Positions 18,152 to 27,487 of a DNA stretch of 64,000 nt are shown one piece after another. Origin of the DNA: Bacillota bacterium (lineage in GTDB: Bacteria > Bacillota > Clostridia > Acetivibrionales > DTU013); contig JAEYOP010000060.1 in the NCBI GenBank assembly GCA_023411575.1, forward strand, positions 1-64,000, read 5' to 3'. The position numbers and the translations under genes are program-made. A model generated the notes under the pieces. The model was not told where the DNA came from. It searched no databases and worked only from the letters and a program-made list of their open reading frames with translations. How positions within the stretch are numbered: the stretch's first letter is position 1; each line of letters starts with the position of its first letter.

Positions 18152-19045
18152 ATGAAGCCCTTCATATTATTATCAAAGCTGCTTTCAACGATTGAAGAAC
18201 GTCTGAACGAAACACAGGATATCGATCATCTGGCGTTTTTGCTTTCCATATCCTCCGTCCATTTGCAGCGGATTTTCAGGTTTGCCTTCGGGGTGCCGTT
18301 ATCCGGCTATATTCGTTCGCGAAGATTGTCGGCAAGTTTGGAAACGCTTCTGAAAACTGACCTTAATGTGCTGGATATAGCCAATGAATATGGCTTTGAG
18401 TACGAACAGTCTTACATCCGGGCGTTTAAGCGGGAGTTTGGCCTGACGCCGGGCGAACTTCGCAAAACGGGTCGGATCGTAAAAGTGACGCCCCCCTTTC
18501 AACTTTTTGAATCAAACAAGCTTGCTGATGGCGTCTTGTTCGGGCCGGAAATTGTAATGGTTCCCCAATTCCATGTGATAGGCAGGCGGCATCCGATACC
18601 GTACGGCAACTCTGTTGAATTGCCGCCAATCGTGGCAAAAGACTTCTGGCATAAGGATCGGCTTTCCATTAAAAAACCCTTAAACCGTGACGTTTATATT
18701 GGACTGACGAGAATCCCCAAAGGTACGGATTTTTCCTATTACCTTCCGAGTATACAAGTCAATGAATTGAAGAATATTCCGGCAGAGCTTGAAAGCGATA
18801 CATTCGAAACATCCCTTTGCGCGAGGTTTCATTATATCGGCCAGCATCACTACTACGACATAAATGCCGATATCGCACGCGGAATGTATAATGCGATTGT
18901 AGCGTTTGTGAACGACAAGAATGCAAAATACGATTCCGGCCATAACAAGCTTTACTTTGAAAGGATAGACACGTCTGCGTATGACGGAACCTATTGCCAG
19001 ATGGAATGGTTCACCCCCGTGTATGAAAAGCCGCGCGAAAGATGA
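18152..19045 (+). CDS. AraC-family regulator with a GyrI-like effector domain
   Basis: A 297-residue protein. Residues 1-110 form a double HTH of the AraC type (LSISSVHLQRIFRFAFG and VLDIANEYGFEYEQSYIRAFKREFG), and 125-290 form a GyrI-like small-molecule domain (PIPYGNSVELPP, HYIGQHHYYDIN). This is the Rob/SoxS-like arrangement with the DNA-binding part first. The start has AAGGAAGG upstream. The target is unknown; there is no transporter next to it, and the neighbours downstream are decayed genes. Confidence 0.85.
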   Translation: MKPFILLSKLLSTIEERLNETQDIDHLAFLLSISSVHLQRIFRFAFGVPLSGYIRSRRLSASLETLLKTDLNVLDIANEYGFEYEQSYIRAFKREFGLTPGELRKTGRIVKVTPPFQLFESNKLADGVLFGPEIVMVPQFHVIGRRHPIPYGNSVELPPIVAKDFWHKDRLSIKKPLNRDVYIGLTRIPKGTDFSYYLPSIQVNELKNIPAELESDTFETSLCARFHYIGQHHYYDINADIARGMYNAIVAFVNDKNAKYDSGHNKLYFERIDTSAYDGTYCQMEWFTPVYEKPRER

Positions 19046-19096
19046 TGGAAAATGTTCATTTTCCGCTCCTGATTCGTGCTATCCTAGAAAAATATT

Positions 19097-19387
19097 ATGG
19101 TAAAGGGGTGGATGTATGACGGAAAGCCGGTGTCCACCGCAGCAACGATTTCAAACGGCAAAAGTGCGTCGCTGGAGTTCGTCTCCACAACCAAGGAATA
19201 CAGAAATCGGGGTGCAGCTTCCGCAGTATGTCCCAAAGCGCTGCGAGACCTGCAATCAAAAGGTGCCGGGGTTGTTACATTGCGTTGCGGCTTTAACGTG
19301 CACAGGATATATGCAAGATTGGGCTTCAAGCCTTACTATGAACAACGGTTATTTGCGTTTTCAAAAGCCGGACAAGATAAGAAATGA
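19097..19387 (+). pseudogene. Truncated GNAT acetyltransferase (C-terminal half only)
   Basis: The 96-residue reading frame holds only the acetyl-CoA half of a GNAT domain: GKPVSTAAT (beta4), a degraded motif A (TTKEYRNRGAASAV instead of the usual R/Q-x-x-G-x-G/A), and VHRIYARLGFKPYYEQ (motif B). The N-terminal 60-130 residues of a normal family member are missing, and there is no convincing ribosome site. A small functional protein is possible but unlikely. Confidence 0.65.
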
Positions 19388-19484
19388 CGTTTTCTAAAAA
19401 AAATTTGGACGTGATAAAAAACAATAATATGACTCACGGATGTCATATTTAATGCTATATACTATTAAAAAAGGAGATGGTTTT

Positions 19485-20080
19485 ATGAGTGAAACTAGTA
19501 TAATGTCTGGGATTAATCAGATACCTTATGACAAAGTAAACGTTATGGAAACGCTTAAGGAAGAAGCGATTAAAACACTTGGCCAAGAAAAATGGGATTT
19601 TTACAGTATAATGATATTGATGCTTTTTGTTGTGCGATGCAGAGGGAAAACCTTGCTGGATTTACTCATGCCGCAAAATCAGGAGAATTATTTCATGGAC
19701 AACCAATTGATGAATCTGTGTTGCAGTTTATCAAGGAACAACCATATCTTTTATATGGTGCAAGAGATAATAATACGATTAAGGCTGTTGCTATTCCGTG
19801 TGAAACCCAAAAATACTTAAGGGAAACGGAACCAGATAAAAAAAGGTACTTTGCTTGCCATTGCCAATTTGCCCGGAAATCCATTTTACATAAAGAAGGT
19901 GCTGTTTCAAAGACTATATGCAATTGTAGTCTCGGACACACAAAAATCTTTTGGGAAGCGGTCTTTGATACTCAACTTGATGGAAAAGTTGTGAGTTCAG
20001 TTTTGGGGGATGGTTTACTTTGTTGCTTCATAATCTATTTGCCTGATGAAATTATGGGAAAATATGTACATACAGCCTAA
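19485..20080 (+). pseudogene. Frameshifted DUF6144-like protein gene
   Basis: Translation from ATG 19485 (AAGGAGATGGTTTT upstream) gives MSETSIMSGINQIPYDKVN up to KWDFY, then switches into the next frame at the T-run around 19597-19601. The second frame continues as YNDIDAFCCAMQREN through ACHCQFARKSIL and CNCSLGHTKIFWEAVFD to 20080. Joined, this is an intact-looking protein of about 198 residues with the CHC and CNCSLGH cysteine motifs of DUF6144/ATC-hydrolase-like proteins. Either a natural frameshift or a homopolymer sequencing error. Codon use is AT-rich compared with the neighbours. Confidence 0.65.
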
Positions 20081-20118
20081 TGAGTATAATTAGTATAATT
20101 AGTATAAGGTGGTTTATA

Positions 20119-20874
20119 ATGACGCACGAAGAAAAGATGAAATTGTTAATGGATGATAAGTACCCTCTTGCCGCTAAATATGACCCGGAATGGGTATTTG
20201 AAAACAAAATGGGCTGCCAATGTCTCTGGCTTGTCGAGTCATTGTCCCGGATTATGGAACTGAAACCCGGCATGAGGATTCTGGACCTGGGTTGCGGTAA
20301 AGCGCTTAGCTCGATATTTCTTGCCAAAGAGTTCGGAGTGACCGTGTTTGCTACAGATTTATGGATTTCTGCGAGCGATAACTGGAAACGCATAAGGGAA
20401 GCCTCTGTGCAGAATTTGGTTTTCCCAATTCACTCCGATGTTCATGCTATGCCCTATGCAGATGGCTTTTTTGATGCGGTTGTCTGCATAAACTCCTTTC
20501 AATTTTATGGTACATCGGATACATTTTTAGCGGATTATATCGCCCATTTGATCAGGCCGGACGGGCAATTCGGGCTTGTAATGTGGGGGCCGGACAAGGA
20601 GTTTGAAGGGAAAGTGCCCAAACAATTGGAAGAAAAATGGTGGCCGGATTTCTATTCCTTCCATTCCCTTGACTGGCTGCGCTGGCATTTTGATAAAACA
20701 AAGTTATTCGAGATCCTGGCGGGAGACGATTTGGATGGCGACGGTATCCGTGTGACGAAACAGTGGGCTAAAGTGATGGAAAAATACGATGGTACGCACA
20801 ACAACGAGATTATGCGGTGGAACCGTATGGTCGCCAGACGAAACCACCATCAGGCAGATGATTTCAGAAAATAG
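20119..20874 (+). CDS. Class I SAM-dependent methyltransferase
   Basis: A 251-residue protein with the Rossmann SAM site ILDLGCGKALSS (residues about 52-63), the acidic ATDLW after strand 2, and DAVVCINSFQFY at strand 4. The substrate cannot be told from sequence. The ATG at 20119 follows AAGGTGG. Three tandem copies of AGTATAATT-like sequence lie directly upstream (20081-20106) and may contain the promoter or simply be slippage repeats. The AT-rich patch that begins at about 19.4 kb grades back to normal composition in this gene. Confidence 0.82.
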   Translation: MTHEEKMKLLMDDKYPLAAKYDPEWVFENKMGCQCLWLVESLSRIMELKPGMRILDLGCGKALSSIFLAKEFGVTVFATDLWISASDNWKRIREASVQNLVFPIHSDVHAMPYADGFFDAVVCINSFQFYGTSDTFLADYIAHLIRPDGQFGLVMWGPDKEFEGKVPKQLEEKWWPDFYSFHSLDWLRWHFDKTKLFEILAGDDLDGDGIRVTKQWAKVMEKYDGTHNNEIMRWNRMVARRNHHQADDFRK

Positions 20875-20980
20875 ATATAAGAGCTCTTCAAAAGTGCACA
20901 CAGGACAAAGAGAAAGCGGATAAGGCGGAACGGGGTTGGAAAACCAGGAGTAAGCCGCCTGATGTCCTGCGCGGGGCCGG

Positions 20981-22603
20981 TCACGGCATGTATTGCAGGG
21001 AAGCACCTGTGAAATCGGACGTGTTTATATCCAGCACGGACTTCCCTGGTGTCTCCAGGTCAAAGGTATAGGCTGGCGTCAGGACATGGGACGGTGCTGG
21101 CGTTTCGGGGTCTGTGGAGGCCAGGATGGAAATCGCCGCCGGCGTGTCGGTGGCAGATGTATTCGGAACCCCTACATCTGTAGTCGGCGTACTTGCGGCT
21201 GGCATATCCGCAGTAGGCATATTTGCAGCCGGCATATCTGTAGTAGGCATATCCGCAGCAGGTGCCTCCGCCGTCAAACTATCCGCTGTTGTTAAGGTGT
21301 AAGAACCCTTGTCCAGCAGGAATACAGCGGTCCCATTCTGATCCGTAATTCCTTCAATGAGGTGTGCGTCTGCGGATTGTGTATCGGAATTGGCCGGATC
21401 CAAAGTCAATTTCACATCTGCTGCGGGTTTGGCGCTCCCGTCCGTCACATGGACTTCCAGCAGGCAAACAACGCTGTCTCTCGCATCTATTGCTTTGCTC
21501 AGCGTGTTTCCTTCCCAAAGAAAGGATAGGGACTGACCGGGATAGCGGTCAAGAAAGTCCTCCTCCGCAAGCCGGACGGAAGAGAACAAGAGGACTCCAG
21601 CAAGGAGGATGCTCGTTGAAAGGAGCAGGACTTGGCATAATCTGTCCCGATACAATTCGTTTGACTCTGGCAGGGCATAGTTCGTCGTTCTCCGCAGGAA
21701 CTCTATATAGCCTATCTGTCTCATTTCAAATGCGCTGCAACTCCCACTTTTGCCGCCGAATGCGGGAAGCCGGCCCATTGCGCCAACCGCGGCATAAAAA
21801 GCGGAGCCCGGAAGCAAAAACAGCATAGTCAAAAAGTGAACAAAGTAGCGGATATGAAGAGCAATCAACTCCGCCAGGGAGGGATGGGTTGAAGCAATAC
21901 CGCCCATCAGAGGCCCGAGCAGGAGGGAGTGGGCGAATTGCAGCAGCAAAGCAGCGACAAAGCCGAACAGGCAATAGAAGAAGGCTGTGCTTCGTAGCCA
22001 TCGATAGAAGAACTCCAGGGATTTCCCGGACAAGAGCACCAGTAATAAAGGCAAAAGAAAAAGCAGCAGAGCGGATAGATGCACCAGGAGAAACCGGACC
22101 AGGGCGATCTGCTGGAGAAGATTTGTCACACGGCTCTCTCCAAGACACATGAGCAGCGCCTGCAAATTGATGTTCGTCAGGGCGTCGGAGACGGACAGGT
22201 AAAGGTCGGGTAGCGAGTCTGTTTCACCCCGGACATACCGAAGAAGGCCGCTTAGCAAGGCGTCTGTGTTCAGGCGCACCATTTCGCCGCTCACGTTCTC
22301 CTCCACAAGAGTTTCCAGGGAAGTGTCCGCCGCAAACGCCGGCACGGAGGCCCCCGCCATTTTGGCCGTAAGTTCCTTTGCCGGTGCTCCCGCCAGCTCC
22401 GCGACCTGCTCATAGGTTCCAAGCCGCTGGAAGGCGGATTTGTAAAACGCTTCGTTGAAGACGGTATTTTCAAGAAAGATCGAAAGGGTGAAAAGGAACA
22501 GCAAAAGACCGGCTGCCAGCCCAAACACTGCCGCGGCAAGCTTCCGTGGTTTTCCGATTCCATTTGCGGCAGGGGGGGCTATTATTCGGTCAAAGCGGCT
22601 CAT
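20981..22603 (-). CDS. Polytopic membrane protein with Ig-like extracellular domain and pentapeptide-repeat tail
   Basis: About 540 residues, not assigned to a family. An N-terminal membrane segment (LAAAVFGLAAGLLLFLFTLSIF), an extracytoplasmic part, several more membrane segments between about residues 165 and 270 and one at about 330, then an Ig/carboxypeptidase-regulatory-like fold (LEVHVTDGSAKPAADVKLTL to NGTAVFLLDKGSYTL). The tail has Ala/Thr/Pro-rich repeats of the form xDMPx. The ATG at 22603 is 13 bases after AAAGGAG; ATG 22639 would add 12 residues. It is transcribed away from the prkA operon. Role unknown. Confidence 0.6.
   Translation of the reverse strand: MSRFDRIIAPPAANGIGKPRKLAAAVFGLAAGLLLFLFTLSIFLENTVFNEAFYKSAFQRLGTYEQVAELAGAPAKELTAKMAGASVPAFAADTSLETLVEENVSGEMVRLNTDALLSGLLRYVRGETDSLPDLYLSVSDALTNINLQALLMCLGESRVTNLLQQIALVRFLLVHLSALLLFLLPLLLVLLSGKSLEFFYRWLRSTAFFYCLFGFVAALLLQFAHSLLLGPLMGGIASTHPSLAELIALHIRYFVHFLTMLFLLPGSAFYAAVGAMGRLPAFGGKSGSCSAFEMRQIGYIEFLRRTTNYALPESNELYRDRLCQVLLLSTSILLAGVLLFSSVRLAEEDFLDRYPGQSLSFLWEGNTLSKAIDARDSVVCLLEVHVTDGSAKPAADVKLTLDPANSDTQSADAHLIEGITDQNGTAVFLLDKGSYTLTTADSLTAEAPAADMPTTDMPAANMPTADMPAASTPTTDVGVPNTSATDTPAAISILASTDPETPAPSHVLTPAYTFDLETPGKSVLDINTSDFTGASLQYMP
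21150..21270. repeat. 15-bp tandem coding repeats in the membrane protein tail
   Basis: Degenerate copies of a 15-base unit (core GGCATATCYGYAGYA on the plus strand) at 21200-21262 encode consecutive ADMPT/TDMPA/ANMPT-type pentapeptides on the minus strand. Such in-frame repeats change length easily by slippage. Confidence 0.75.
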
Positions 22604-22849
22604 CCGGCAACAGCGCTCCTTTAAAAACACAGGTTCCATTCATAAAATCAACTGGCACAACGCATTGAATTAATTCCATTATACCATCGGGGCTTTCCCC
22701 ATTCCTTGCATAAATACTGGAACAGGTCCGGACCAGCCCTCGTCCGGCATAGCATACTGTGATTCTGCGGCCAGTCCCCATGGAATTTTAGCATGCACCG
22801 GCTAATATAATAAAATGTGGCGTGTAGATAGCTGGGGGAGGCTGACGGG

Positions 22850-24775
22850 ATGAGTGAGGGAGATATTTCCGGGATCATATACAGGGACCGGCAGGAACGG
22901 GCAGCCAGGCATTTTGAAGGCACCTTCCTGGATTACGCGGAGTTGGTGAAGAAGGAACCGGATCTGGCGATGCTTTCGCATCAGAGGCTTTACAGCCTTA
23001 TCAGCGGCGCCGGGGTGGAGGTTGTGAAAACCGACGAGCATCCGCGGTTGAGAAGGCTTTACGGAAACGATCTGATCAAACGGTACAAATTTTTCGAGGA
23101 TTTTTACGGAATTGATAAAACCATCATGAAAATCGTAAGGTATTTCCATTCCGCCTCCATGGCGGGGGAGGAATCCAGGCAGGTCCTGTACATGGTGGGA
23201 CCGGTGGGTTCGGGCAAGTCGTCCCTGATGGAGGCGCTGAAAAAGGCGCTAGAGGGCAGCCGGGAAATCTATGCGCTGAAGGGCTGCCCCATGAAGGAGG
23301 AACCGCTCCATCTGGTACCAAAACATTTGCGCCAGGAATTTGAACGGATCCTCGGCACAAGAATAGAAGGTGACCTTTGTCCGGTTTGCCGCTACCGGCT
23401 GAAAAATGAATACAGGGGCGAATATGAAAGCTTTCCGGTAGAGCAGGTCGGATTTTCCATTCGCTCCAGGAAAGGGGTCGGCGTTGTGCCGCCGGTGGAC
23501 CCGAATAACCAGGATACCAGTGTCCTGATCGGGAGCGTGGACATCTCCAAAATCGACCTGTATCCCGAGGACGATCCCCGGGTTTTGTCCCTCAACGGCG
23601 CTTTCAACGTCGGAAACAGGGGAATCGTAGAATTCATCGAGGTGTTCAAGAATGAAACGGAATACCTGCATACGATGATTACCGCAACGCAGGAAAAATC
23701 GATCCCGTCGCCGGGGAAAGGTCCGATGGTCTACTTCGACGGCGTGATTCTGGCCCATTCCAACGAAGCGGAATGGAACAAATTCAAGTCGGACCACACC
23801 AACGAGGCGATCCTGGACCGGATCGTCAAGATCGAGATCCCCTACTGCCTCGAATTGAACGAGGAAATGAAAATCTACGAGAAAATTTTGCGCAAGAGCA
23901 GGTTCAAGGCTCATATAGCGCCCCATACCATAGAGGTCGCCTCCATGTTCGCGATCCTCACGAGGCTTGCGCCGTCCTCGAAGGTGGACCTGGTGACGAA
24001 GCTGAAAATCTATAACGGGGAAGAAATCGTGGAAAAGGGGATGACCCGGAAGATCGACATCCTGGAACTCCGGGAGGAGGCCTTCAGGGAAGGCATGACG
24101 GGCATTTCGACCCGGTTTGTCATGAAGGTCCTGGATACGGCCCTGTCCGAATCCGAATACGACTGCATCAATCCGATCTCGGTCATGGAGACGGTGGTGA
24201 AAGCGGTGCGGGAGCTTTCGATCAGCGAAGAGGAAAAGAACAAGTACATCCGGTTTGTCCAGGACTCCATCAAAAAGGAATACAATAAAATCCTCGAGAA
24301 GGAAGTCACGAAAGCCTTTATCTACGGATACCGGGAGCAGGCGGAGAGCCTGTTCAACAATTATCTGGACCATGCGGAGGCCTTTATCAACAAGACCCGG
24401 ATCAAGGATCAGAATACGGGAGAGGAGCTGGAGCCCGACGAAAAATTCATGCGGTCCATCGAGGAGCAAATCGGTATTACGGAGGCTTCTGCGAAAGGCT
24501 TCCGGGGAGATGTGACCGCCTACATGTTTTTTGTCCTGAGAAATGGCGGAAAGCTGGATTATAACAGCTATGAGCCCCTGAAGGAAGCAATCGAAAAGAA
24601 GCTGACCGCTTCCGTAAAGGAACTCAGCAGGATTGTGACGAAGGCAAAGGTGAGAGATGAGGAGCAGGACAGAAAGTATAACGCAATGGTCGAGGAAATG
24701 AAGCGCAACGGCTACTGCGACCACTGCTGCAACGTCGTTCTTAAATATGGGGCGAACAACCTGTGGAAGGATTGA
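22850..24775 (+). CDS. prkA: PrkA-family serine protein kinase / AAA+ protein
   Basis: A 641-residue protein of the PrkA/YeaG family: an AAA+ core with Walker A GPVGSGKSS near residue 119, a DGVILAHSNEAEW sensor-type segment, and a C-terminal kinase-like domain (DAEAFINKTRIKDQNTGEE; PDEKFMRSIEEQIG). In spore formers it is active in the mother cell and needed for late sporulation; more recent work treats the family as AAA+ proteases or kinases. The start has GGGGGAGG upstream. It leads a three-gene operon with yhbH and spoVR. Confidence 0.93.
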   Translation: MSEGDISGIIYRDRQERAARHFEGTFLDYAELVKKEPDLAMLSHQRLYSLISGAGVEVVKTDEHPRLRRLYGNDLIKRYKFFEDFYGIDKTIMKIVRYFHSASMAGEESRQVLYMVGPVGSGKSSLMEALKKALEGSREIYALKGCPMKEEPLHLVPKHLRQEFERILGTRIEGDLCPVCRYRLKNEYRGEYESFPVEQVGFSIRSRKGVGVVPPVDPNNQDTSVLIGSVDISKIDLYPEDDPRVLSLNGAFNVGNRGIVEFIEVFKNETEYLHTMITATQEKSIPSPGKGPMVYFDGVILAHSNEAEWNKFKSDHTNEAILDRIVKIEIPYCLELNEEMKIYEKILRKSRFKAHIAPHTIEVASMFAILTRLAPSSKVDLVTKLKIYNGEEIVEKGMTRKIDILELREEAFREGMTGISTRFVMKVLDTALSESEYDCINPISVMETVVKAVRELSISEEEKNKYIRFVQDSIKKEYNKILEKEVTKAFIYGYREQAESLFNNYLDHAEAFINKTRIKDQNTGEELEPDEKFMRSIEEQIGITEASAKGFRGDVTAYMFFVLRNGGKLDYNSYEPLKEAIEKKLTASVKELSRIVTKAKVRDEEQDRKYNAMVEEMKRNGYCDHCCNVVLKYGANNLWKD

Positions 24776-24791
24776 GACCGGGAGGAATGGT

Positions 24792-26084
24792 ATGGCGGTA
24801 ATCAGGGATTACGATCCGGGCGGCACCGAGCGTACCGCGGAGGACCGGCGCAGGCACAAGGAGCTTGTGGAGGAATCCATCAAAAAGAATATCGGCAGCA
24901 TTATTTCAGAGGAAAGCATCATCGGACAGAGCGGGAGCAAGAAAATCCGGATTCCGATTCGGGGCATCAAGGAATACAGCTTCATATACGGCAAGAACAT
25001 CCGCGGGGCGGCGACCGGCGACGGAGACGAAAAGCGCGGCGACGTGATCGGGGAAGACCTCGAGGGGAAAAGCGCCGGGGCGGGAGGCGCGGGGAACCAG
25101 GAAGGCGAGGACATTTACGAGACGGAAATCACGGTGGAGGAGCTCGTGAATTATCTGTTCGACGACCTGAAGCTGCCCGACATCGACCGGAAAAAGCTTT
25201 CCGAACTGGACGCCGAAAGGGGCTTTCGGAATCTGGGATATCAAAAAAAAGGCATTCCGCCCCGTTTGGCCAAAAGGAAATCGGCGGTGGAAAAGATCAA
25301 GAGAAAGCAGGCTTATAAAAGAAGCATCGAGGAAATAAGCCGGGAAGCCGGTGAGGAAGAGGAAGCGGCAGCGGAGGCGATCAAAGCGGCTGAAGAGAGT
25401 GATGCTGCTGAGACAGCTAAAGCAGCGGAAGCATCCGAAACAGCCAAAGCACCCGGCGCGGCGGCCGATGCCGGCGGACGCTTCCCGTTTACGGAGGACG
25501 ACCTGCGGTACCGGAGGCTCAAAGAGACCCACCGGAAGGACTTTAACGCAGTGGTGATCTGCATCATGGATGTCTCGGGCTCCATGGACCAAACCAAAAA
25601 GTATATGGCCAGGAGCTTTTATTTTCTGCTGTATCAATTTCTGAGGCTTCGCTATTCCCACATTGAGATTGTTTTTATCGCCCACACCACTACAGCAAAA
25701 GAAGTAGGTGAATTGGAATTCTTCCACAAGGGAGAGTCGGGCGGAACCTACATCAGCAGCGGCTACGAAAAAGCCCTGGAAATCATCGAGCAGCGGTACA
25801 ATCCGGCCAATTGGAACATCTATGCCTTTCATTGCAGCGACGGCGACAACTGGACGGAGGACAACAAAAGGGCGGTGGAGCTGGCGGCCCGTTTATGCGG
25901 GGTTTGCAACCTTTTCGGGTACGGGGAGATCGTGCCGGGCTATTATTATGTCGGCAGCACCGTGAAATCCGAGTATTTGAAAAATATCAAGGCGGACAAT
26001 TTCGTTATTGTCACCATCACCAAAAAAGAAGATATTGTGGCGGGCCTGAAAAGGCTTCTGGAAAAAGACGGAGAGCAAGTGTAG
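24792..26084 (+). CDS. yhbH: YhbH/YeaH family (DUF444) VWA-like sporulation protein
   Basis: A 430-residue protein. A DUF444 N-terminal region (IRIPIRGIKEYSF) is followed by a VWA-like domain with the metal-site motif IMDVSGSMDQT near residue 260 and HTTTAKEV for the second loop. Between them, residues about 195-235 are an Ala/Glu-rich low-complexity helix (EEEEAAAEAIKAAEES and similar), longer than I would expect for the family. The ATG at 24792 follows GGGAGGAATGGT, 16 bases after the prkA stop. Works with PrkA and SpoVR. Confidence 0.92.
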   Translation: MAVIRDYDPGGTERTAEDRRRHKELVEESIKKNIGSIISEESIIGQSGSKKIRIPIRGIKEYSFIYGKNIRGAATGDGDEKRGDVIGEDLEGKSAGAGGAGNQEGEDIYETEITVEELVNYLFDDLKLPDIDRKKLSELDAERGFRNLGYQKKGIPPRLAKRKSAVEKIKRKQAYKRSIEEISREAGEEEEAAAEAIKAAEESDAAETAKAAEASETAKAPGAAADAGGRFPFTEDDLRYRRLKETHRKDFNAVVICIMDVSGSMDQTKKYMARSFYFLLYQFLRLRYSHIEIVFIAHTTTAKEVGELEFFHKGESGGTYISSGYEKALEIIEQRYNPANWNIYAFHCSDGDNWTEDNKRAVELAARLCGVCNLFGYGEIVPGYYYVGSTVKSEYLKNIKADNFVIVTITKKEDIVAGLKRLLEKDGEQV

Positions 26085-26098
26085 GAAAGGGATTCGAT

Positions 26099-27487
26099 AT
26101 GTCGGACTATAGCCTGGGAGAGCTGGAGTGGTGGAATGCCCGGATAGAAGAAGCGGCGGTTGAAAGCGGGCTCCGTTTTTACGATCAGGAATTTGAACTG
26201 ATAAGCTATGAAGCCATGACTTCGTACGAAGCATACACCGGCATGCCTTCCCATTACCCGCATTGGAGCTTCGGCAAGGCGTACGAACGGATCAGGACGC
26301 TCAATAAGTATAATTTGTCGGGGCTGCCGTACGAAATGGTCATCAACTCCAATCCGTGCATTGCCTATCTGATGAAGGACAATACGCTCCTGCTTCAAGT
26401 GCTCACTATGGCCCACGTTTACGGGCATAACGACTTCTTTCGGAACAACAGGCTGTTCAAGGCCGGAACCAGGGCCGAGCATACGGTCGAGCTGTTTAAA
26501 AACCATGCGGGAAGGGTTCGTTCCTATATCAGTGATCCCAGCATCGGCTATGCCAGGGTGGAAAAAATGCTGAACGCCGCCCATGCGCTGCGGTACCAAT
26601 GTGCCAGGACCATCGGTGAAAAGAAGCTGAACGCGGAAGACCAGTTGAAACGGCTTCAGGAGGCAAACCGGAAAAGCGAGAGCGATTTCCCGCTCCTGGA
26701 AGAGCCGCGGCGCAAGGCTTATGTCGAGCCTGACCTGAGGCGCGTACCGCTGCAGCCAGAGGAGGACCTGCTGAAATTTGTGGCGGACTATGGAAGGCTT
26801 GAGAAATGGGAACGGGATCTCCTAGACATTGTCCGGGAAGAAACCCTGTATTTTGTCCCGCAGATTGAAACCAAGATCATGAATGAAGGCTGGGCCAGCT
26901 ATTGGCATTATGCCATCCTGAAAAGGATCGACCTTCCGCAGCAGATGCATATCGAATTTCTCAGAAGGCACAACCAGGTGGTAAAAAACCATGAGGGCGG
27001 CATAAACCCGTATTACCTGGGCTTCAAGATGTTCGAGGATATTTTTGCGAAAAATCCCGGCAACCCGGAAAAGATCTTCGAAGTACGTGAGATCGAACGG
27101 GATTCTTCTTTCATACGGAGGTACCTGACAAAAGAGCTTTGCAATGAAATGCACCTGTATGAATTTGAAAAGGACGGAAACGAATATGTGGTGTCCGAAG
27201 TGGCGGATGAGGACGGATGGATGAAAATCCGCGATACGATTGCCAATAATGCAGGGATGGGCGGCATTCCCCTGATCCGGGTGGAGGACTTTATCCAGAA
27301 GGAGAATACGCTTCTGCTGGAGCATGTACATGACGGCAGGGACCTGGAGCTGAATTATGCCAATGAGACCCTGCGCCACATGGTGGATTTATGGGAAGGC
27401 CGGATTGTATTAAACACGTTCGTGGACGGGAAAAAGAAATCCGTTATCTGCGACGAGCAGAAGAAAATAGTGCTGGTCAATACGTGA
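26099..27487 (+). CDS. spoVR: SpoVR family protein, stage V sporulation
   Basis: A 462-residue protein with the SpoVR hallmarks: YEAMTSYEAYTGMPSHYPHWSFGK, AHVYGHNDFF (conserved His/Asn) and NEGWASYWHY. Involved in cortex assembly in Bacillus and part of the conserved PrkA-YhbH-SpoVR stress/sporulation module. The ATG at 26099 is in weak context (GGAAAGGGATTCGAT). Its last 11 bases overlap the end of the convergent pyrimidine phosphorylase gene, so readthrough in either direction is possible. Confidence 0.93.
   Translation: MSDYSLGELEWWNARIEEAAVESGLRFYDQEFELISYEAMTSYEAYTGMPSHYPHWSFGKAYERIRTLNKYNLSGLPYEMVINSNPCIAYLMKDNTLLLQVLTMAHVYGHNDFFRNNRLFKAGTRAEHTVELFKNHAGRVRSYISDPSIGYARVEKMLNAAHALRYQCARTIGEKKLNAEDQLKRLQEANRKSESDFPLLEEPRRKAYVEPDLRRVPLQPEEDLLKFVADYGRLEKWERDLLDIVREETLYFVPQIETKIMNEGWASYWHYAILKRIDLPQQMHIEFLRRHNQVVKNHEGGINPYYLGFKMFEDIFAKNPGNPEKIFEVREIERDSSFIRRYLTKELCNEMHLYEFEKDGNEYVVSEVADEDGWMKIRDTIANNAGMGGIPLIRVEDFIQKENTLLLEHVHDGRDLELNYANETLRHMVDLWEGRIVLNTFVDGKKKSVICDEQKKIVLVNT

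Noticed and set aside
20898..20970. Large hairpin between the methyltransferase and the membrane protein gene
   Set aside because: CAGGAC/GTCCTG and AGGCGG/CCGCCT pair over a long loop, but there is no U-tract and no repeated copy; I would not call a terminator or element.
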